Shown here piece after piece: positions 8,543 through 17,819 of a stretch of 64,000 bases of DNA. The notes beneath the pieces are model-generated. The model saw only the letters and a program-made list of their open reading frames with translations. It was not told where the DNA came from and searched no databases. Source of the DNA: an uncultured Fibrobacter sp. (GTDB lineage: Bacteria > Fibrobacterota > Fibrobacteria > Fibrobacterales > Fibrobacteraceae); assembly GCA_934700345.1 (NCBI GenBank), contig CAKUXP010000009.1:18671-82670 (forward strand), written 5' to 3'. Positions within the stretch are counted from its first letter, which is position 1. Each line of letters starts with the position of its first letter. A program made the position numbers and the translations under genes.

Positions 8543-10255
8543 CTAAAAAGTCTTCGTCACGTTACAGAAGAAGCGCGTACGATCATCTCCGCCGTTTGGA
8601 ACCTGTACAAGTTCCTCCCCAATCGCATGTAAAATCGTAGCCGAAAGCGAAAGCCCGACTCCCGGAAATTTCTGTACAAACGAAGCGTTCCAGTACCACG
8701 AACCTTTCACCAAAAAAGGATCTTCCGTCCTCAGGTTCCAACGAGCGTCCGAGCGATATGTCCAGGCGTGTTGGATTTCAAAACGATTCCACAGATTCCA
8801 GGATGCGGCAATCGAAAGCCAGTTTTCTACCGGGCTGACTTCAAAGCGTTCTTCATCTCCATCGATACGCTCGAATCCGGCCCGAGCAAGGAGCGAGAAC
8901 ATTTTTTCATAATAGAATGCGACAAAAGATTCCCCTGTAAATCCGCGAATCCACGAATCGATGCGGTCAACGTTTCCCGTGCGATAGCCCACTTTCTTCC
9001 GCCCGACTTTTTGGACGATATATTCTTTCACGTCAAACGTCTCCGCGCCTTTTTCGAACCAGCCGGCGACATTCATTCCCAGTCCAAAATATTTCGAGCG
9101 TTCCTCGACATCCAGAAAAACACGATACAGCTGCATCCAGCCGTCCGCCTTGAGCGAAATCGTGTCCGAATTAAAATATTCAAAATCTTCCCCCAGAGGA
9201 TTCAAGGCAGAAGCGAAGTGATTTTTAAATCCAATGCGGGAAACAACCCCGGCAAATTCAGGAAATTTCAGTTCCACGCTATCCTTGCTCGCAAAATCCC
9301 GTCCGCTTGTCCCGATGAATCCGGCAAACCGCAAACCTTTTACAGGACGAACGGCATACTCCAAAAACGGGAATGCGACATAATCGTCTTTAATCCCGAA
9401 CGGAACAAATGCGCTGTCATCGACCACTCGAAACGCGACGCCCAGAGCGACATTCCAAAGCCTTGTTCTCGCTGCAAGCGAATCTTCGCCGAGCCGGACC
9501 GAACCGTTCCACTCTTTCCGATTGCCGACCAGCTTTTTTGCCGAAAGCGTGTATTCGGCATCTTCATAGACAAGCGAAGCATGAAGGAATTTCGAATCAA
9601 AGCGGGACTCGATGCGAGGTTTGTATTCGACGGGAATCCAGCGATTGCTTTCGCCATAAATCCAGACGTATTCATGCCCGGCAAGAAGGGAGACGTCGAA
9701 GGTTTTTGAGTCAAAACCCAGCCCCGCATAGGCCGTACTCGTAAACGGAAGGTTTTCCCCAAAAATGGAGAATTCATCCGTTTTCACCATGTCCTGCCGA
9801 ATTTTTCGCAAATTGTTCGAGTAATGGTCTATCTGGAAATAACGCGCAGTCGCCCAGATTCCGCTATAAGACTTAGACCGGAATCCCCCTTCGAGCATCG
9901 GTGTGCGATTTTCTTCATGCGCCAGGACACCACCTCGAAGCGGATCCTGATACATCAAGTCTCCAATTTCGTTTCCAACCGAAAGCCATACAGACGGGAA
10001 AAAGGGTGTCCACGAAGGCGTTCCCGAAATTCTTTCCAAAAAAAGCCTATCCCGAATTTTCAAGGGATTCCACTCCTCGCTTTCAGAATGGATCCCCCCC
10101 ATTTGGGAGCTTCGGTCAAAGACATATGTCGGGGAAGCCGTCAAGAACGTTCCATCGTTTCGAGTGTCCCGCATTCCTTCTGTTTCCGGAGCAATTTCCG
10201 CAAAAACTCGTTGCAAAAGAAGGAGGGAGGCTACAATCAAAAATTTCATTCGCAT
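8543..10255 (-). CDS. Predicted outer-membrane beta-barrel protein, lineage-specific
   Basis: A 570-residue protein with an N-terminal signal peptide (cleavage near VFA-EIA). It has many alternating aromatic/polar strands such as GIWATARYFQIDHY and a C-terminal half dense in Trp, Tyr and Phe, as in outer-membrane barrels. I do not recognise a named family. ATG at 10255 is chosen because AGGGA lies about 9 bases upstream; an ATG two codons later is possible. It follows the small barrel gene 10268-10828 by 12 bases on the same strand, so the two are likely co-transcribed downstream of rsmB. Confidence 0.6.
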   Translation of the reverse strand: MRMKFLIVASLLLLQRVFAEIAPETEGMRDTRNDGTFLTASPTYVFDRSSQMGGIHSESEEWNPLKIRDRLFLERISGTPSWTPFFPSVWLSVGNEIGDLMYQDPLRGGVLAHEENRTPMLEGGFRSKSYSGIWATARYFQIDHYSNNLRKIRQDMVKTDEFSIFGENLPFTSTAYAGLGFDSKTFDVSLLAGHEYVWIYGESNRWIPVEYKPRIESRFDSKFLHASLVYEDAEYTLSAKKLVGNRKEWNGSVRLGEDSLAARTRLWNVALGVAFRVVDDSAFVPFGIKDDYVAFPFLEYAVRPVKGLRFAGFIGTSGRDFASKDSVELKFPEFAGVVSRIGFKNHFASALNPLGEDFEYFNSDTISLKADGWMQLYRVFLDVEERSKYFGLGMNVAGWFEKGAETFDVKEYIVQKVGRKKVGYRTGNVDRIDSWIRGFTGESFVAFYYEKMFSLLARAGFERIDGDEERFEVSPVENWLSIAASWNLWNRFEIQHAWTYRSDARWNLRTEDPFLVKGSWYWNASFVQKFPGVGLSLSATILHAIGEELVQVPNGGDDRTRFFCNVTKTF

Positions 10256-10267
10256 TTTAAAAATTCC

Positions 10268-10828
10268 CTACCAGAGTTTTCGTTGCAGATAAAACCCGAA
10301 CCATGCCGTCTGCGACGTTTCCGGCTCCGTCCACAGGGTTTCATAGTAAAATTTCGCCCCCATCCGCCAATTTTTAAGAATCAGAATCGGAAGGTCGAGA
10401 CGGGCATAGAAGCCGAATTCCGTTTCATTGTCGTTAAGCGTAGATTGCGAAACATCTCCGTCATCGTCCGCCCGCAGCCAGATGCAGCTAAATCCCGCAC
10501 CGACAGCAATCGGTTTCGCTATCGGCAACGGATAATCCAGACCGACTCTTCCACTTGCCTGGTGGATTCCCGGGTATGCAGCATCACCCTTTGTCGGAAG
10601 ATACGAATACCCGAACTGGACAACGCCTCGAAACTTTTCAAAATAAAGATATTCAAATTCAAGCAATCCATAGTAAGTATTATCCAGGGCATCCTGCACA
10701 TCGTCCAAAAAATAGAGTGCGCCGCCCTCGACACCTATTGCGGCATGGGAAAATTCCGTTTTTGGCAAGTCCGTTTCGGCAAACAGGGAGATTGCGCACA
10801 AACTAATCAGACAAATTATTTTTTTCAT
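10268..10828 (-). CDS. Small predicted outer-membrane barrel protein
   Basis: A 186-residue protein with a clear signal peptide (MKKIICLISLCAISLFA, then ETD). Short amphipathic strands follow (YYGLLEFEYLYFEKF, EFGFYARLDLP), and it ends in an aromatic-rich segment (WFGFYLQRKLW), consistent with an eight-stranded barrel. GGAG precedes the ATG. The ATG overlaps the rsmB stop codon by 4 bases (ATGA), so translation is coupled to rsmB, an unusual partnership for an envelope protein. No family recognised. Confidence 0.6.
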   Translation of the reverse strand: MKKIICLISLCAISLFAETDLPKTEFSHAAIGVEGGALYFLDDVQDALDNTYYGLLEFEYLYFEKFRGVVQFGYSYLPTKGDAAYPGIHQASGRVGLDYPLPIAKPIAVGAGFSCIWLRADDDGDVSQSTLNDNETEFGFYARLDLPILILKNWRMGAKFYYETLWTEPETSQTAWFGFYLQRKLW

Positions 10829-12078
10829 TTTACTCTCCGAATCGCAAGCGCAAAAAATCGATCCAAGCCAAAAGGATTTTTTCCAATACGAAACACATCG
10901 CCTGCCTTTTCATAATCGGAATATTTCGTCAAGAATCTTTCCACGACCCAATCCGTTTCGACGCGGTCCGGACTGCAAGTCGCATACACGAGAACTCCAC
11001 CTTCTTTCAGGGCACCGCTCGCCTTTTCAAGTATTCGGAACTGGATTTCCGGCAAAGTCTTGAAATCCTCGGGAGTCAGGCGGTACTTGGCCTCTGGGCG
11101 ACGGGAAAAGACTCCCATGTTCGAACACGGAACATCCAGAAGGATCCTGTCAAACTTTTTATCAAAATCCGAAGCGAGAACATCCAACGCCTGTACACGG
11201 ACATTTTGCAAATTCAACCGCCGATGCAGATCTTCCATCGAACGCAAGCGTTCCGCAGACACGTCCGAAGCGAGGATTTTCGCAGCCGGGAACATTTCCG
11301 CGATAAGAGCCGTCTTTCCGCCGGGAGCCGCACACGCATCCCACACAGATGAATTTTCCTGCACATCGAGCCTCTTGACGACTTCATACGCAGCCGGATT
11401 TTGTACCGAAAAGAAGCCCTGGGCAAAAGCCTCCCCTTTCAAAAGTTCACCGAGATGCGGTTCGTTTGGCGCTTCGGAAATTTCCAGGTAACGGTTCTCA
11501 TAGATTCTGCCCGAAAGTCCTAGCTTCGCCTTCAACTTTTCAGCGGAAATTCTATTCACGTTCACGCGAATCCACTGTCTCGGGCGTTCTACGCTTTCCT
11601 CGGCGATTTCCGCAGCTACATCCTTTCCGAAAAAATCCAGGAGACGTCGCACGAGCCACTCCGGGACAGAATTTTCCAGGCTGAGCTTTCTCACGTTCTG
11701 GGAAGGAAGTTCAGGCAAGCCTTCACGCACGAGCTTTCGCAAGACGCCGTTCACCAACTTGACAGAACCTTCCCCCTGGCCTACTCGACGAACCAGTTCT
11801 ACGCTCGTATTGACAGCTGCACTTTCAGGAACCGACTCCATAAAGAACAGTTGGTAAATCCCGATTTCCAGCACGCACAGCACTTCAAGTCTCGACATCC
11901 GCCGAGCGCACTTCTTAATTGCATACAAAAGAAGCAAGTGTCTGCGACATACACCGAGGGCAAGTTCCTTCGCAAATGGGGAAAGGGAGTGTTCACGGAT
12001 GAGCATCCCTTTTTTCTGCCAGTCGAATACGGCAAAAAAGGCGGCGAGTCGTTCCTTTAGGCTATCGTTTTGAAACAC
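10825..12078 (-). CDS. rsmB: 16S rRNA (cytosine-C5)-methyltransferase RsmB
   Basis: A methyltransferase of about 417 residues that makes m5C967-type modifications in 16S rRNA. An N-terminal NusB-like domain (about residues 1-140) precedes the SAM-binding domain with WDACAAPGGKTALIAEMFP. The two catalytic cysteines lie in DVPCSNMG and YATCSPD. I chose GTG at 12078 because AAGGA lies 6 bases upstream; a further in-frame GTG at 12105 lacks such a site. Either start overlaps the end of fmt, so the fmt-rsmB pair is translationally coupled, as in many bacteria. Confidence 0.92.
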   Translation of the reverse strand: MFQNDSLKERLAAFFAVFDWQKKGMLIREHSLSPFAKELALGVCRRHLLLLYAIKKCARRMSRLEVLCVLEIGIYQLFFMESVPESAAVNTSVELVRRVGQGEGSVKLVNGVLRKLVREGLPELPSQNVRKLSLENSVPEWLVRRLLDFFGKDVAAEIAEESVERPRQWIRVNVNRISAEKLKAKLGLSGRIYENRYLEISEAPNEPHLGELLKGEAFAQGFFSVQNPAAYEVVKRLDVQENSSVWDACAAPGGKTALIAEMFPAAKILASDVSAERLRSMEDLHRRLNLQNVRVQALDVLASDFDKKFDRILLDVPCSNMGVFSRRPEAKYRLTPEDFKTLPEIQFRILEKASGALKEGGVLVYATCSPDRVETDWVVERFLTKYSDYEKAGDVFRIGKNPFGLDRFFALAIRRVK

Positions 12079-12992
12079 AGCGAATCCTTTTTCTGAATTC
12101 CGCACAAGAAATCCGAAGCGGACATCAAACGTTTTCCTTCCAACTGGATTTCAAGAATTTCCAGTTCCCCGTTTCCCGTCCCGATAAAAAGCTTTCCATC
12201 GAAGACCTTTCCCTCGCCCGGAGAAATCCCAAGATTTTTCGCAACAGGATTCGTCTTTCGAAAATAGGCGACTTTCCCGTTGAACGCGCAAAAGCCTCCC
12301 GGCCACGGACAAAAAGCGCGAATCCGGTTGTGAATTTCCAGAGCGGATCTTGAAAAATCAATTTTTCCGTCTTCTTTCTTGAGCTTTGGCGCCGGCGAAG
12401 CCTTCTCGTGTTCTTGCGCAGGAAGCCCATTCAGTTCACCGTTCGAAATCCGCTTAAGCGCCGAATCGAGCGCATCGCATCCTGGTCCGACCATTTTTTC
12501 CAGAACGGAACTCGCCGTATCCTGCAAGTCGATCGGAATGGTTCTCTGTTCGAGAAGCGGACCATGATCCATCTTTTCGTCCAAGAGGAAAACGCTAACA
12601 CCGGTCGAGGTTTCCCCATTCGCAATCGCCCACTGCACAGGAGCCGCTCCGCGATACTTGGGAAGCAGGCTACCGTGGACATTCACCGCGCCAAATTTTG
12701 CACAGGCAAGAACCGCTTTCGGCAAGATGGAAAACGCAACAACGACAAACAGGTCCGCATTCCACTTTTTCAAGTCATCGGCAAACGCGGCATCCTTTAC
12801 CGAAACGGGTTGAATGACGGGAAGCTCCAACGACTCGGCTTTTACCTTGACGGGAGGGGGAGTCAAAACACGGCCGCGCCCGACAGGACGATCGGGTTGC
12901 GTAACAACCGCCAAAACCTCGTGCGGTCCAGTATGCAGATGTTCCAAAAAATTCGCCGCAAATTCCGGCGTTCCCATAAAAATAATTTTCAT
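12057..12992 (-). CDS. fmt: Methionyl-tRNA formyltransferase Fmt
   Basis: A cytoplasmic enzyme of about 311 residues that formylates initiator Met-tRNA from 10-formyl-tetrahydrofolate. It starts with IIFMGTPEFAA, carries SLLPKYRGAAPVQWAI near residue 110 (formyl-transfer site with the family HGSLLP context), and has a C-terminal RNA-binding domain. ATG at 12992 is the only good start by homology, but no Shine-Dalgarno sequence precedes it. The leader is the T-tract of a hairpin terminator at 13010-13045. Expression may depend on readthrough or on a promoter I could not identify. Confidence 0.93.
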   Translation of the reverse strand: MKIIFMGTPEFAANFLEHLHTGPHEVLAVVTQPDRPVGRGRVLTPPPVKVKAESLELPVIQPVSVKDAAFADDLKKWNADLFVVVAFSILPKAVLACAKFGAVNVHGSLLPKYRGAAPVQWAIANGETSTGVSVFLLDEKMDHGPLLEQRTIPIDLQDTASSVLEKMVGPGCDALDSALKRISNGELNGLPAQEHEKASPAPKLKKEDGKIDFSRSALEIHNRIRAFCPWPGGFCAFNGKVAYFRKTNPVAKNLGISPGEGKVFDGKLFIGTGNGELEILEIQLEGKRLMSASDFLCGIQKKDSLCFKTIA

Positions 12993-13009
12993 AAAAACAA
13001 AAATAAAAA

Positions 13010-13045
13010 AAAGACCGTCCTTGCAAATCTGCAAGGACGGTCTTT
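13010..13045 (-). terminator. Strong intrinsic terminator of the 13060-14175 gene
   Basis: A perfect 16-bp inverted repeat with a 4-base loop (13010-13025 and 13030-13045) is followed on the minus strand by a T-rich tract. It starts 15 bases after the stop codon of the minus-strand outer-membrane gene and ends 18 bases before the fmt start codon. Confidence 0.9.
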
Positions 13046-13059
13046 GGCTAGAACTTGTT

Positions 13060-14175
13060 TCAGAACGTGAAGCCTACATAGGCGCCGGCTCCGAAATAAA
13101 CATCGTCCGAATCGCCATAGTCATCGCCGATGGGTTTGCATGCACGGACGTATCCTTCCATCGAAAGATTTTCCACCGGGGAAAAATACGCCTTTGGACC
13201 GACAAAGACCTGGGCCAAATCGGCATCGTCGTCGAGTGTCATCGTATGATATTCCCCCTGAATGCCCAGCGAAAGATTTTCCGAAAGGGCAAACGCCGGT
13301 TCCACATAGGCAAACATATATTCCGGAGCATCAACGGCGGTCGGATTCTCGTCATCAAGAATGGCGTAGTAAGCCGTTCCCTTCACCGAGACTTTTCCGA
13401 TGGAAACTTCCGGTTCCACGGCAAAGGCGTGACTCATCTTGGGAGAGTCTTCCGAAAGCGCATCGGAATACAGGCCATAGACAGCTTGGACGTTTGCGAC
13501 ATTCCCAAAAACGAGATTTGCCGTAACGCCGGCACGCAGGCTGTTGCCGTTTTCGACCTGATAACTCTTGTAGTTAATATAGGGGCGAACGGCATTGCTT
13601 CCGAACGAAAAATCGTATGCGGCATGGACATCGTAAGTCGTGCATCCCGCATCCGACGCTTCGCAATCGTCATCGTCGGCGCCAAAGCCAATTCCTACTG
13701 TCAGTCCGTAAGCGTCCACTTCGATTCCGCGAACGCTCCGTTCCGCCATGCCGGCTGCAGCATCTCCCGGGTCGTCGTAGTCGTAATAGCGGAAGGCTCC
13801 TTCCGAATAGGTAAAGTCGCCCGCCTTGATGGCGATGTTGTCTTTCATCTGGTATTGGATGAAGGCCCCGTCATAGGAAAATCCCGGAGCGGTCCCGTCA
13901 CCGTCTGCAGAAATAGCGGCTTCCGCTGACCACTTGTCATTAAACTTCACCTGGAAAAGCAGGTCGAATGTCGAAGAATAATCGTGGAACCATTTATTGT
14001 CCTGGGCGTTGTTGTCGGTTTCGCTCCGCGGATCGACCTGTTTAAAATGCGTATTCGCTTCAAACTCGACCGATCCCGAAACATTAAATGCCGGACCTTC
14101 GCCTTTTGCTTCCTGCGCGAAAAGGAAGGAGTACGCGGCTAGCGGCATAGAAAGAAGAAGGATTCTATTCGTCAT
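13060..14175 (-). CDS. Predicted outer-membrane porin-like protein
   Basis: A 371-residue protein. ATG at 14175 is chosen because AAGGA lies upstream and a signal peptide begins there (cleavage near FLFA-QEA); the longer frame upstream has no signal sequence. The mature part opens with FNVSGSVEFEANTHF and continues with repeated amphipathic strands such as WSAEAAISADGDG and VEIDVYGLTV-like segments. It has many acidic residues in putative loops and ends in GAYVGFTF, a terminal aromatic typical of barrels. It is likely a general or lineage-specific porin, transcribed alone and ended by the terminator at 13010-13045. Confidence 0.65.
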   Translation of the reverse strand: MTNRILLLSMPLAAYSFLFAQEAKGEGPAFNVSGSVEFEANTHFKQVDPRSETDNNAQDNKWFHDYSSTFDLLFQVKFNDKWSAEAAISADGDGTAPGFSYDGAFIQYQMKDNIAIKAGDFTYSEGAFRYYDYDDPGDAAAGMAERSVRGIEVDAYGLTVGIGFGADDDDCEASDAGCTTYDVHAAYDFSFGSNAVRPYINYKSYQVENGNSLRAGVTANLVFGNVANVQAVYGLYSDALSEDSPKMSHAFAVEPEVSIGKVSVKGTAYYAILDDENPTAVDAPEYMFAYVEPAFALSENLSLGIQGEYHTMTLDDDADLAQVFVGPKAYFSPVENLSMEGYVRACKPIGDDYGDSDDVYFGAGAYVGFTF

Positions 14176-14494
14176 AATGCATCCTTGGTTGAGGTGTTCC
14201 TTCGCTCTATGCTTAACAAAAATTATGCCATTCTTTTTTCCCAAAAAATCACGAATTTCGCCTCGTCGTTCCTTTTCCTGCGCCGATTTAAGACAAAAAA
14301 GTTTTTCGGAAATACAAAAAAGTCCGATTCGGGTTTGAAAAGCAGTCAAAACTTTTTGTTCGCACAAGCTGAATGCTTCCCACTCTGGCAAGCATTTTTA
14401 GTTAATGCCGATCTTGTATCTAAGCGGTAACGAGGACTCCGGCGATTTCGTCTTCTTTGGCTTCCAGTCGGCAAGACACCGACTGTTTTCGTAT
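14176..14494. other. 319-base intergenic region between the porin start and apeB stop
   Basis: No credible gene is seen. The 5' leader of the minus-strand porin occupies the left part, with a CATAAT box near 14217 as a possible -10 element but no convincing -35. An imperfectly placed hairpin (6-bp stem 14466-14471 with 14479-14484) lies just after the apeB stop. It lacks a T-run on the minus strand, so its role as terminator is doubtful. Confidence 0.4.
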
Positions 14495-15736
14495 TTAAAG
14501 AAAGAATTCCCGCATCACGTTCCGCATTCTTTCATGATCTTCCACCGCCGCCATTTCACGGACGCTGTGCATGGAAAGAATCGCTTCGCCCAAATCCACC
14601 GCCGGAATTCCAAGAGAGGCCGAAAGTCTAGGACCAACGGTACTTCCACAAGGCATATCGTTTCGGCTGATAAAAGTTTGAAGCGGAATTTTTCGCGTTT
14701 CGCAAATTCTTTTCAGGAACGCATTCGAAAGAGCTTCGCTCGCATAGCGTTTTTTCGCATTCGTTTTTAGGACGATTCCCCGACCCAAAACAGGCGAATG
14801 GTTCGGTTCCATTTTTTCCGCATAGGCAGAATGCAGCGCATGAGCGACGTCAAGAGAAAAGAGAATCGAATCAGAAAGGTTTCCCAAAAGTTCGCCACGA
14901 TTCATTTGTACGGAATCTGCAATCCGAAGAAGCATCGCCTCGGCGAAGTTTCCCGCAGCCCCGTCACGCGTTTCGGAACCGATTTCCTCGCTGTTGAAAA
15001 AGAAGGCACCGCGCACGTTTTCCGCTTCCGCCGTATTCTCTACAATTCCGCAAAGAAGCGCATCGCAGGAAAGCAGATTATCCAGGCGCCCGGAATAGAT
15101 CCATTCTTGTGAAAGTCCGCCGAGAGCCGCCGGCTGCGCATCAAAAAACTGCAATTCAAAATCGACAAATTTCCCTCCGACTTCTTCTTCCAGACACGGA
15201 ATGAATTTTCGCGATTCCTCCGAAGAAAAACAAGCATCCAGCTGAGTCTGGGGATTTACGCGGAAACCGTCCTCGTTCACATTCCGATTTAAGTGGATGG
15301 CGAGCTCCGGGATTCGACAAAGCGTCTTCAACCGTACAAGTTTCTGTCTCAGGAAACCGCCATTCTCTACAATTACGATTCCCGCAATTCCCAAATCGCG
15401 ATCAAACCAGGTATTGAGCAAGGCTCCCCCGTAAACTTCCGGATGGAGCAAACGAACGCCCGCAAAAATCCTATCCGGATTGGGAGCGATTTTCAGTGCC
15501 GGAAAATCCGTATGCGACGAAGCAAGCCGAAATCGCGTTTTCGATGTCCAGCGAGACGGCATCCGAAAAGCAAAGACAGCCGCACCGCGCTTTACAAAAT
15601 ATGCTTTTTCTTTTTGCAACGTCCAAGATTCCGTTTCTTTCAATTCGGCAAATCCAGCATTCAAAAGTTCCCGAGAAACACTCTCCGCGGTATGCCAGGG
15701 AGTGATAGCATCATCCAAGAATTTCAAAAGTTCCAT
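14495..15736 (-). CDS. M18 family aspartyl aminopeptidase
   Basis: A 413-residue M18 metallo-aminopeptidase that removes N-terminal acidic residues in the cytoplasm. Metal-ligand regions are visible in order: ASSHTDFPALK near residue 94, FFNSEEIGSET near residue 245 (bridging Glu pair), and SMHSVREMAA near the C-terminus. The length is normal for bacterial ApeB/DAP proteins. No signal peptide. It is transcribed alone, divergent from birA across a 103-base gap. Confidence 0.9.
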   Translation of the reverse strand: MELLKFLDDAITPWHTAESVSRELLNAGFAELKETESWTLQKEKAYFVKRGAAVFAFRMPSRWTSKTRFRLASSHTDFPALKIAPNPDRIFAGVRLLHPEVYGGALLNTWFDRDLGIAGIVIVENGGFLRQKLVRLKTLCRIPELAIHLNRNVNEDGFRVNPQTQLDACFSSEESRKFIPCLEEEVGGKFVDFELQFFDAQPAALGGLSQEWIYSGRLDNLLSCDALLCGIVENTAEAENVRGAFFFNSEEIGSETRDGAAGNFAEAMLLRIADSVQMNRGELLGNLSDSILFSLDVAHALHSAYAEKMEPNHSPVLGRGIVLKTNAKKRYASEALSNAFLKRICETRKIPLQTFISRNDMPCGSTVGPRLSASLGIPAVDLGEAILSMHSVREMAAVEDHERMRNVMREFFL

Positions 15737-15839
15737 ATCGCGTCCTTTCTGTCCGTAAAATTTTTAAGACCCAAGTTTTTCCGGCAAGAAAAACTTTACC
15801 CATTTCGTTTTCCCTTGAAATTAAAATTATTATTGGCAT

Positions 15840-16622
15840 ATGGACGATATCTTTTCGATAGAGCGACCTTTTGAATCCTGGAAAATTCTCGGATTTAACG
15901 GTAAGATGGCGAGATTTTTTCCGCATTTGGAAAGCACCCACAGATACAGCAAGGAAAATCTGCAAGAATTAGAAGCCGGAGACGTCATCGTCGCCGATTC
16001 CCAGTCAAGCGGTCGCGGCAGGCACAATCGGACATGGCTATCGCCAAAAGGGAAAAATCTCTATTTCAACATTCTCTATCCGCTCGAAAGCTTTGCGCCG
16101 AGAGAATATCCCCAGCTGATGCAAATCAGCGCAATCACCATCGCCCAGATTTTTCGGGAAATCGGCATCGATGCGAGCGTCAAATGGCCGAACGACATCC
16201 TTTGCGAAAAGAAAAAAGTCTGCGGGATGATTTCGGAAATTCTCACCAAGAACGGGAATAAACTGCTCACCCTCGGAATCGGCATCGATGTCAATGCAGA
16301 CGAGGACGATTTGAAAAGTATCGACCGTCCCGTATCCAGTCTCAAGATTCTTCTAAGGCGTTCCGTCAACCGGGAAGTTCTCTTGCAAACGATAATAAAC
16401 AAGTTACAACGGTCCGTAGAACTCGCCCAGGCAAAAGGCGTTGCGCCATGGATCGATGAATGGAGAAAGATGGACCGGTTTATCGGGAATCCGGCAAAAA
16501 TCGTCGAAGGAAACAAAATCATCGAAGGGACGATTCTCGACATCAACGATGACGGAAGCCTGTTATTTTGTACGCAATCCGGCCAAATCATCACGCGGCA
16601 TACAGGAGATCTGGAAATTTGA
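15840..16622 (+). CDS. birA: Biotin--[acetyl-CoA-carboxylase] ligase BirA (monofunctional)
   Basis: A 260-residue biotin protein ligase that attaches biotin to acetyl-CoA carboxylase or related carriers. The biotinyl-AMP loop is seen as GRGRHNRTWLSP, and KWPNDILC plus CGMISEI supply the core catalytic domain. A short C-terminal SH3-like domain follows. There is no N-terminal helix-turn-helix, so it should not repress biotin genes. The ATG at 15840 has no obvious Shine-Dalgarno sequence; the leader is AT-rich. It converges on the small membrane gene at 16742. Confidence 0.93.
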   Translation: MDDIFSIERPFESWKILGFNGKMARFFPHLESTHRYSKENLQELEAGDVIVADSQSSGRGRHNRTWLSPKGKNLYFNILYPLESFAPREYPQLMQISAITIAQIFREIGIDASVKWPNDILCEKKKVCGMISEILTKNGNKLLTLGIGIDVNADEDDLKSIDRPVSSLKILLRRSVNREVLLQTIINKLQRSVELAQAKGVAPWIDEWRKMDRFIGNPAKIVEGNKIIEGTILDINDDGSLLFCTQSGQIITRHTGDLEI

Positions 16623-16648
16623 CAAAATTCACCTTGCCAGAATCGCAT

Positions 16649-16661
16649 GACAAATTTTGTC
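16649..16661. repeat. 13-base palindrome, copy 1
   Basis: A 6-1-6 palindrome (GACAAA, one base, TTTGTC) lies 26 bases after the birA stop. The reverse complement is identical to the palindrome at 57830-57842. Function unknown; it could be an operator or part of a weak hairpin. Confidence 0.4.
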
Positions 16662-16741
16662 TATAAACATTTCGTAATCGTTAAAGATAATGGTTGACAG
16701 CTCGATTTGAAAGCTAAAGTTCGCAAAAGCAAAAATTTATT

Positions 16742-16939
16742 TTATTCTTCGCGATTCTTGAAGTAAAACCCGGCGCCGATCGAAACGGCAAGCAGACCGA
16801 TTAAGATATTCAAAACAAACTCAGCCTCGGCTTTCGGCAAGAATCCCAGTTCAATACCCAAAACATCGACCAGGGAAAGCCCGGCAAAAAAGACCCCGGC
16901 ACGATGGCAGAATTTCCGTTTACCCGAACGCATCGGCAT
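16742..16939 (-). CDS. Small two-helix membrane protein
   Basis: A 65-residue protein with a basic N-terminus (MPMRSGKRKF) and two hydrophobic segments (GVFFAGLSLVDVLGIELGFL and a glycine-rich second helix ending GFYFKNREE). I chose ATG at 16939 because GGAGGA lies directly upstream inside the end of the prenyltransferase gene, which it overlaps by 20 bases. It is the last gene of the menaquinone run, so a role near the quinone pool is possible, but nothing in it identifies a function. Confidence 0.6.
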   Translation of the reverse strand: MPMRSGKRKFCHRAGVFFAGLSLVDVLGIELGFLPKAEAEFVLNILIGLLAVSIGAGFYFKNREE

Positions 16940-17819
16940 TTCCTCCCAAAAGAATCCAGACGACAAGCCCTATCATCACCAGTACGCTCACGCCGACATT
17001 CGCCAAGAAAAAGTCGCGGTTCATCGTGTCAAGATCATCCGATTTTCGGAACAGGTGGATATAGAGAATCGAAACGGTCATCAAGGCAAAAACGCTCCAC
17101 CAGGCAATTCCCATTTTCCAATACACGCCAAAAACAACGCAAAGAGCGAGCATCGCAACATGGCTGCCTAGGGCAATTTTCAAGGCCAGTTTTCTTCCAA
17201 AGCGGGCTGGAACCGAATGGAGCCCGGCTTTGCGATCGACTTCTTCATCCTGCGTCGCATAGATAATGTCAAAGCCTCCCATCCAAAGCATCAAAATGAA
17301 CATCAGGAAAATCGGAAAAGCGGCAAACTCCCCGCGTACGGCAATCCACGCACCAAGCGGGCTCATCCCGATAGCAAAGCCCAGATACCAGTGGCAAAGC
17401 CACGAAAAGCGTTTCCAGTAAGAATAAAAAAGAAGCGCAAGCCAGACAGGCGCAGAACAGACGCCAGCAAGCGGATTCAGCATCCAGGCAAAGGCGCAAA
17501 ACAAGATTCCGTTTATTGCGATGAACCCGATAACCGACTTTTTCCGGATTTTCCCCGCAGGCAAATGTCTTTCAGCCGTCCTCGGATTTTCCGCATCGTA
17601 CTTCGCATCGACCAAGCGGTTAAAGGACATCGAAGAATTCCGGGCAGTTACCATGCAGCCGACGATCAAAACGACAAGCTTGAAAATAGAAACAGAGGTC
17701 ATTCCACGGAATCCGTTCGCCGCAACCCACATCGAGCCGATGGCAAAAGGCATTGCAAACAAGGAATGGCTGAACCGGACAAGATGTCCAAACTCCGTGA
17801 TTTTCGAAATTGCTTTCAT
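16920..17819 (-). CDS. mqnP: UbiA-family prenyltransferase, probably the menaquinone (futalosine-route) enzyme
   Basis: A 299-residue membrane prenyltransferase. Two Asp-rich metal/diphosphate motifs are seen: NRLVDAKYDAENPRT near residue 65 and YATQDEEVDRKAGLHS near residue 190, separated by the usual hydrophobic helices. ATG at 17819 overlaps the ubiX stop (ATGA). With ubiX and menG directly upstream, and mqnB and mqnD elsewhere in the window, the likely job is prenylation in the futalosine menaquinone pathway rather than ubiquinone synthesis. The symbol mqnP is inferred from context. Confidence 0.82.
   Translation of the reverse strand: MKAISKITEFGHLVRFSHSLFAMPFAIGSMWVAANGFRGMTSVSIFKLVVLIVGCMVTARNSSMSFNRLVDAKYDAENPRTAERHLPAGKIRKKSVIGFIAINGILFCAFAWMLNPLAGVCSAPVWLALLFYSYWKRFSWLCHWYLGFAIGMSPLGAWIAVRGEFAAFPIFLMFILMLWMGGFDIIYATQDEEVDRKAGLHSVPARFGRKLALKIALGSHVAMLALCVVFGVYWKMGIAWWSVFALMTVSILYIHLFRKSDDLDTMNRDFFLANVGVSVLVMIGLVVWILLGGNADAFG

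Noticed and set aside
8543..14175. Polysaccharide-utilisation locus around the GH5 enzyme
   Set aside because: The neighbouring barrels do not look like SusC/SusD, and rsmB and fmt interrupt the region.
14466..14484. Hairpin after apeB as a terminator
   Set aside because: Only a 6-bp stem and no T-run on the apeB strand.
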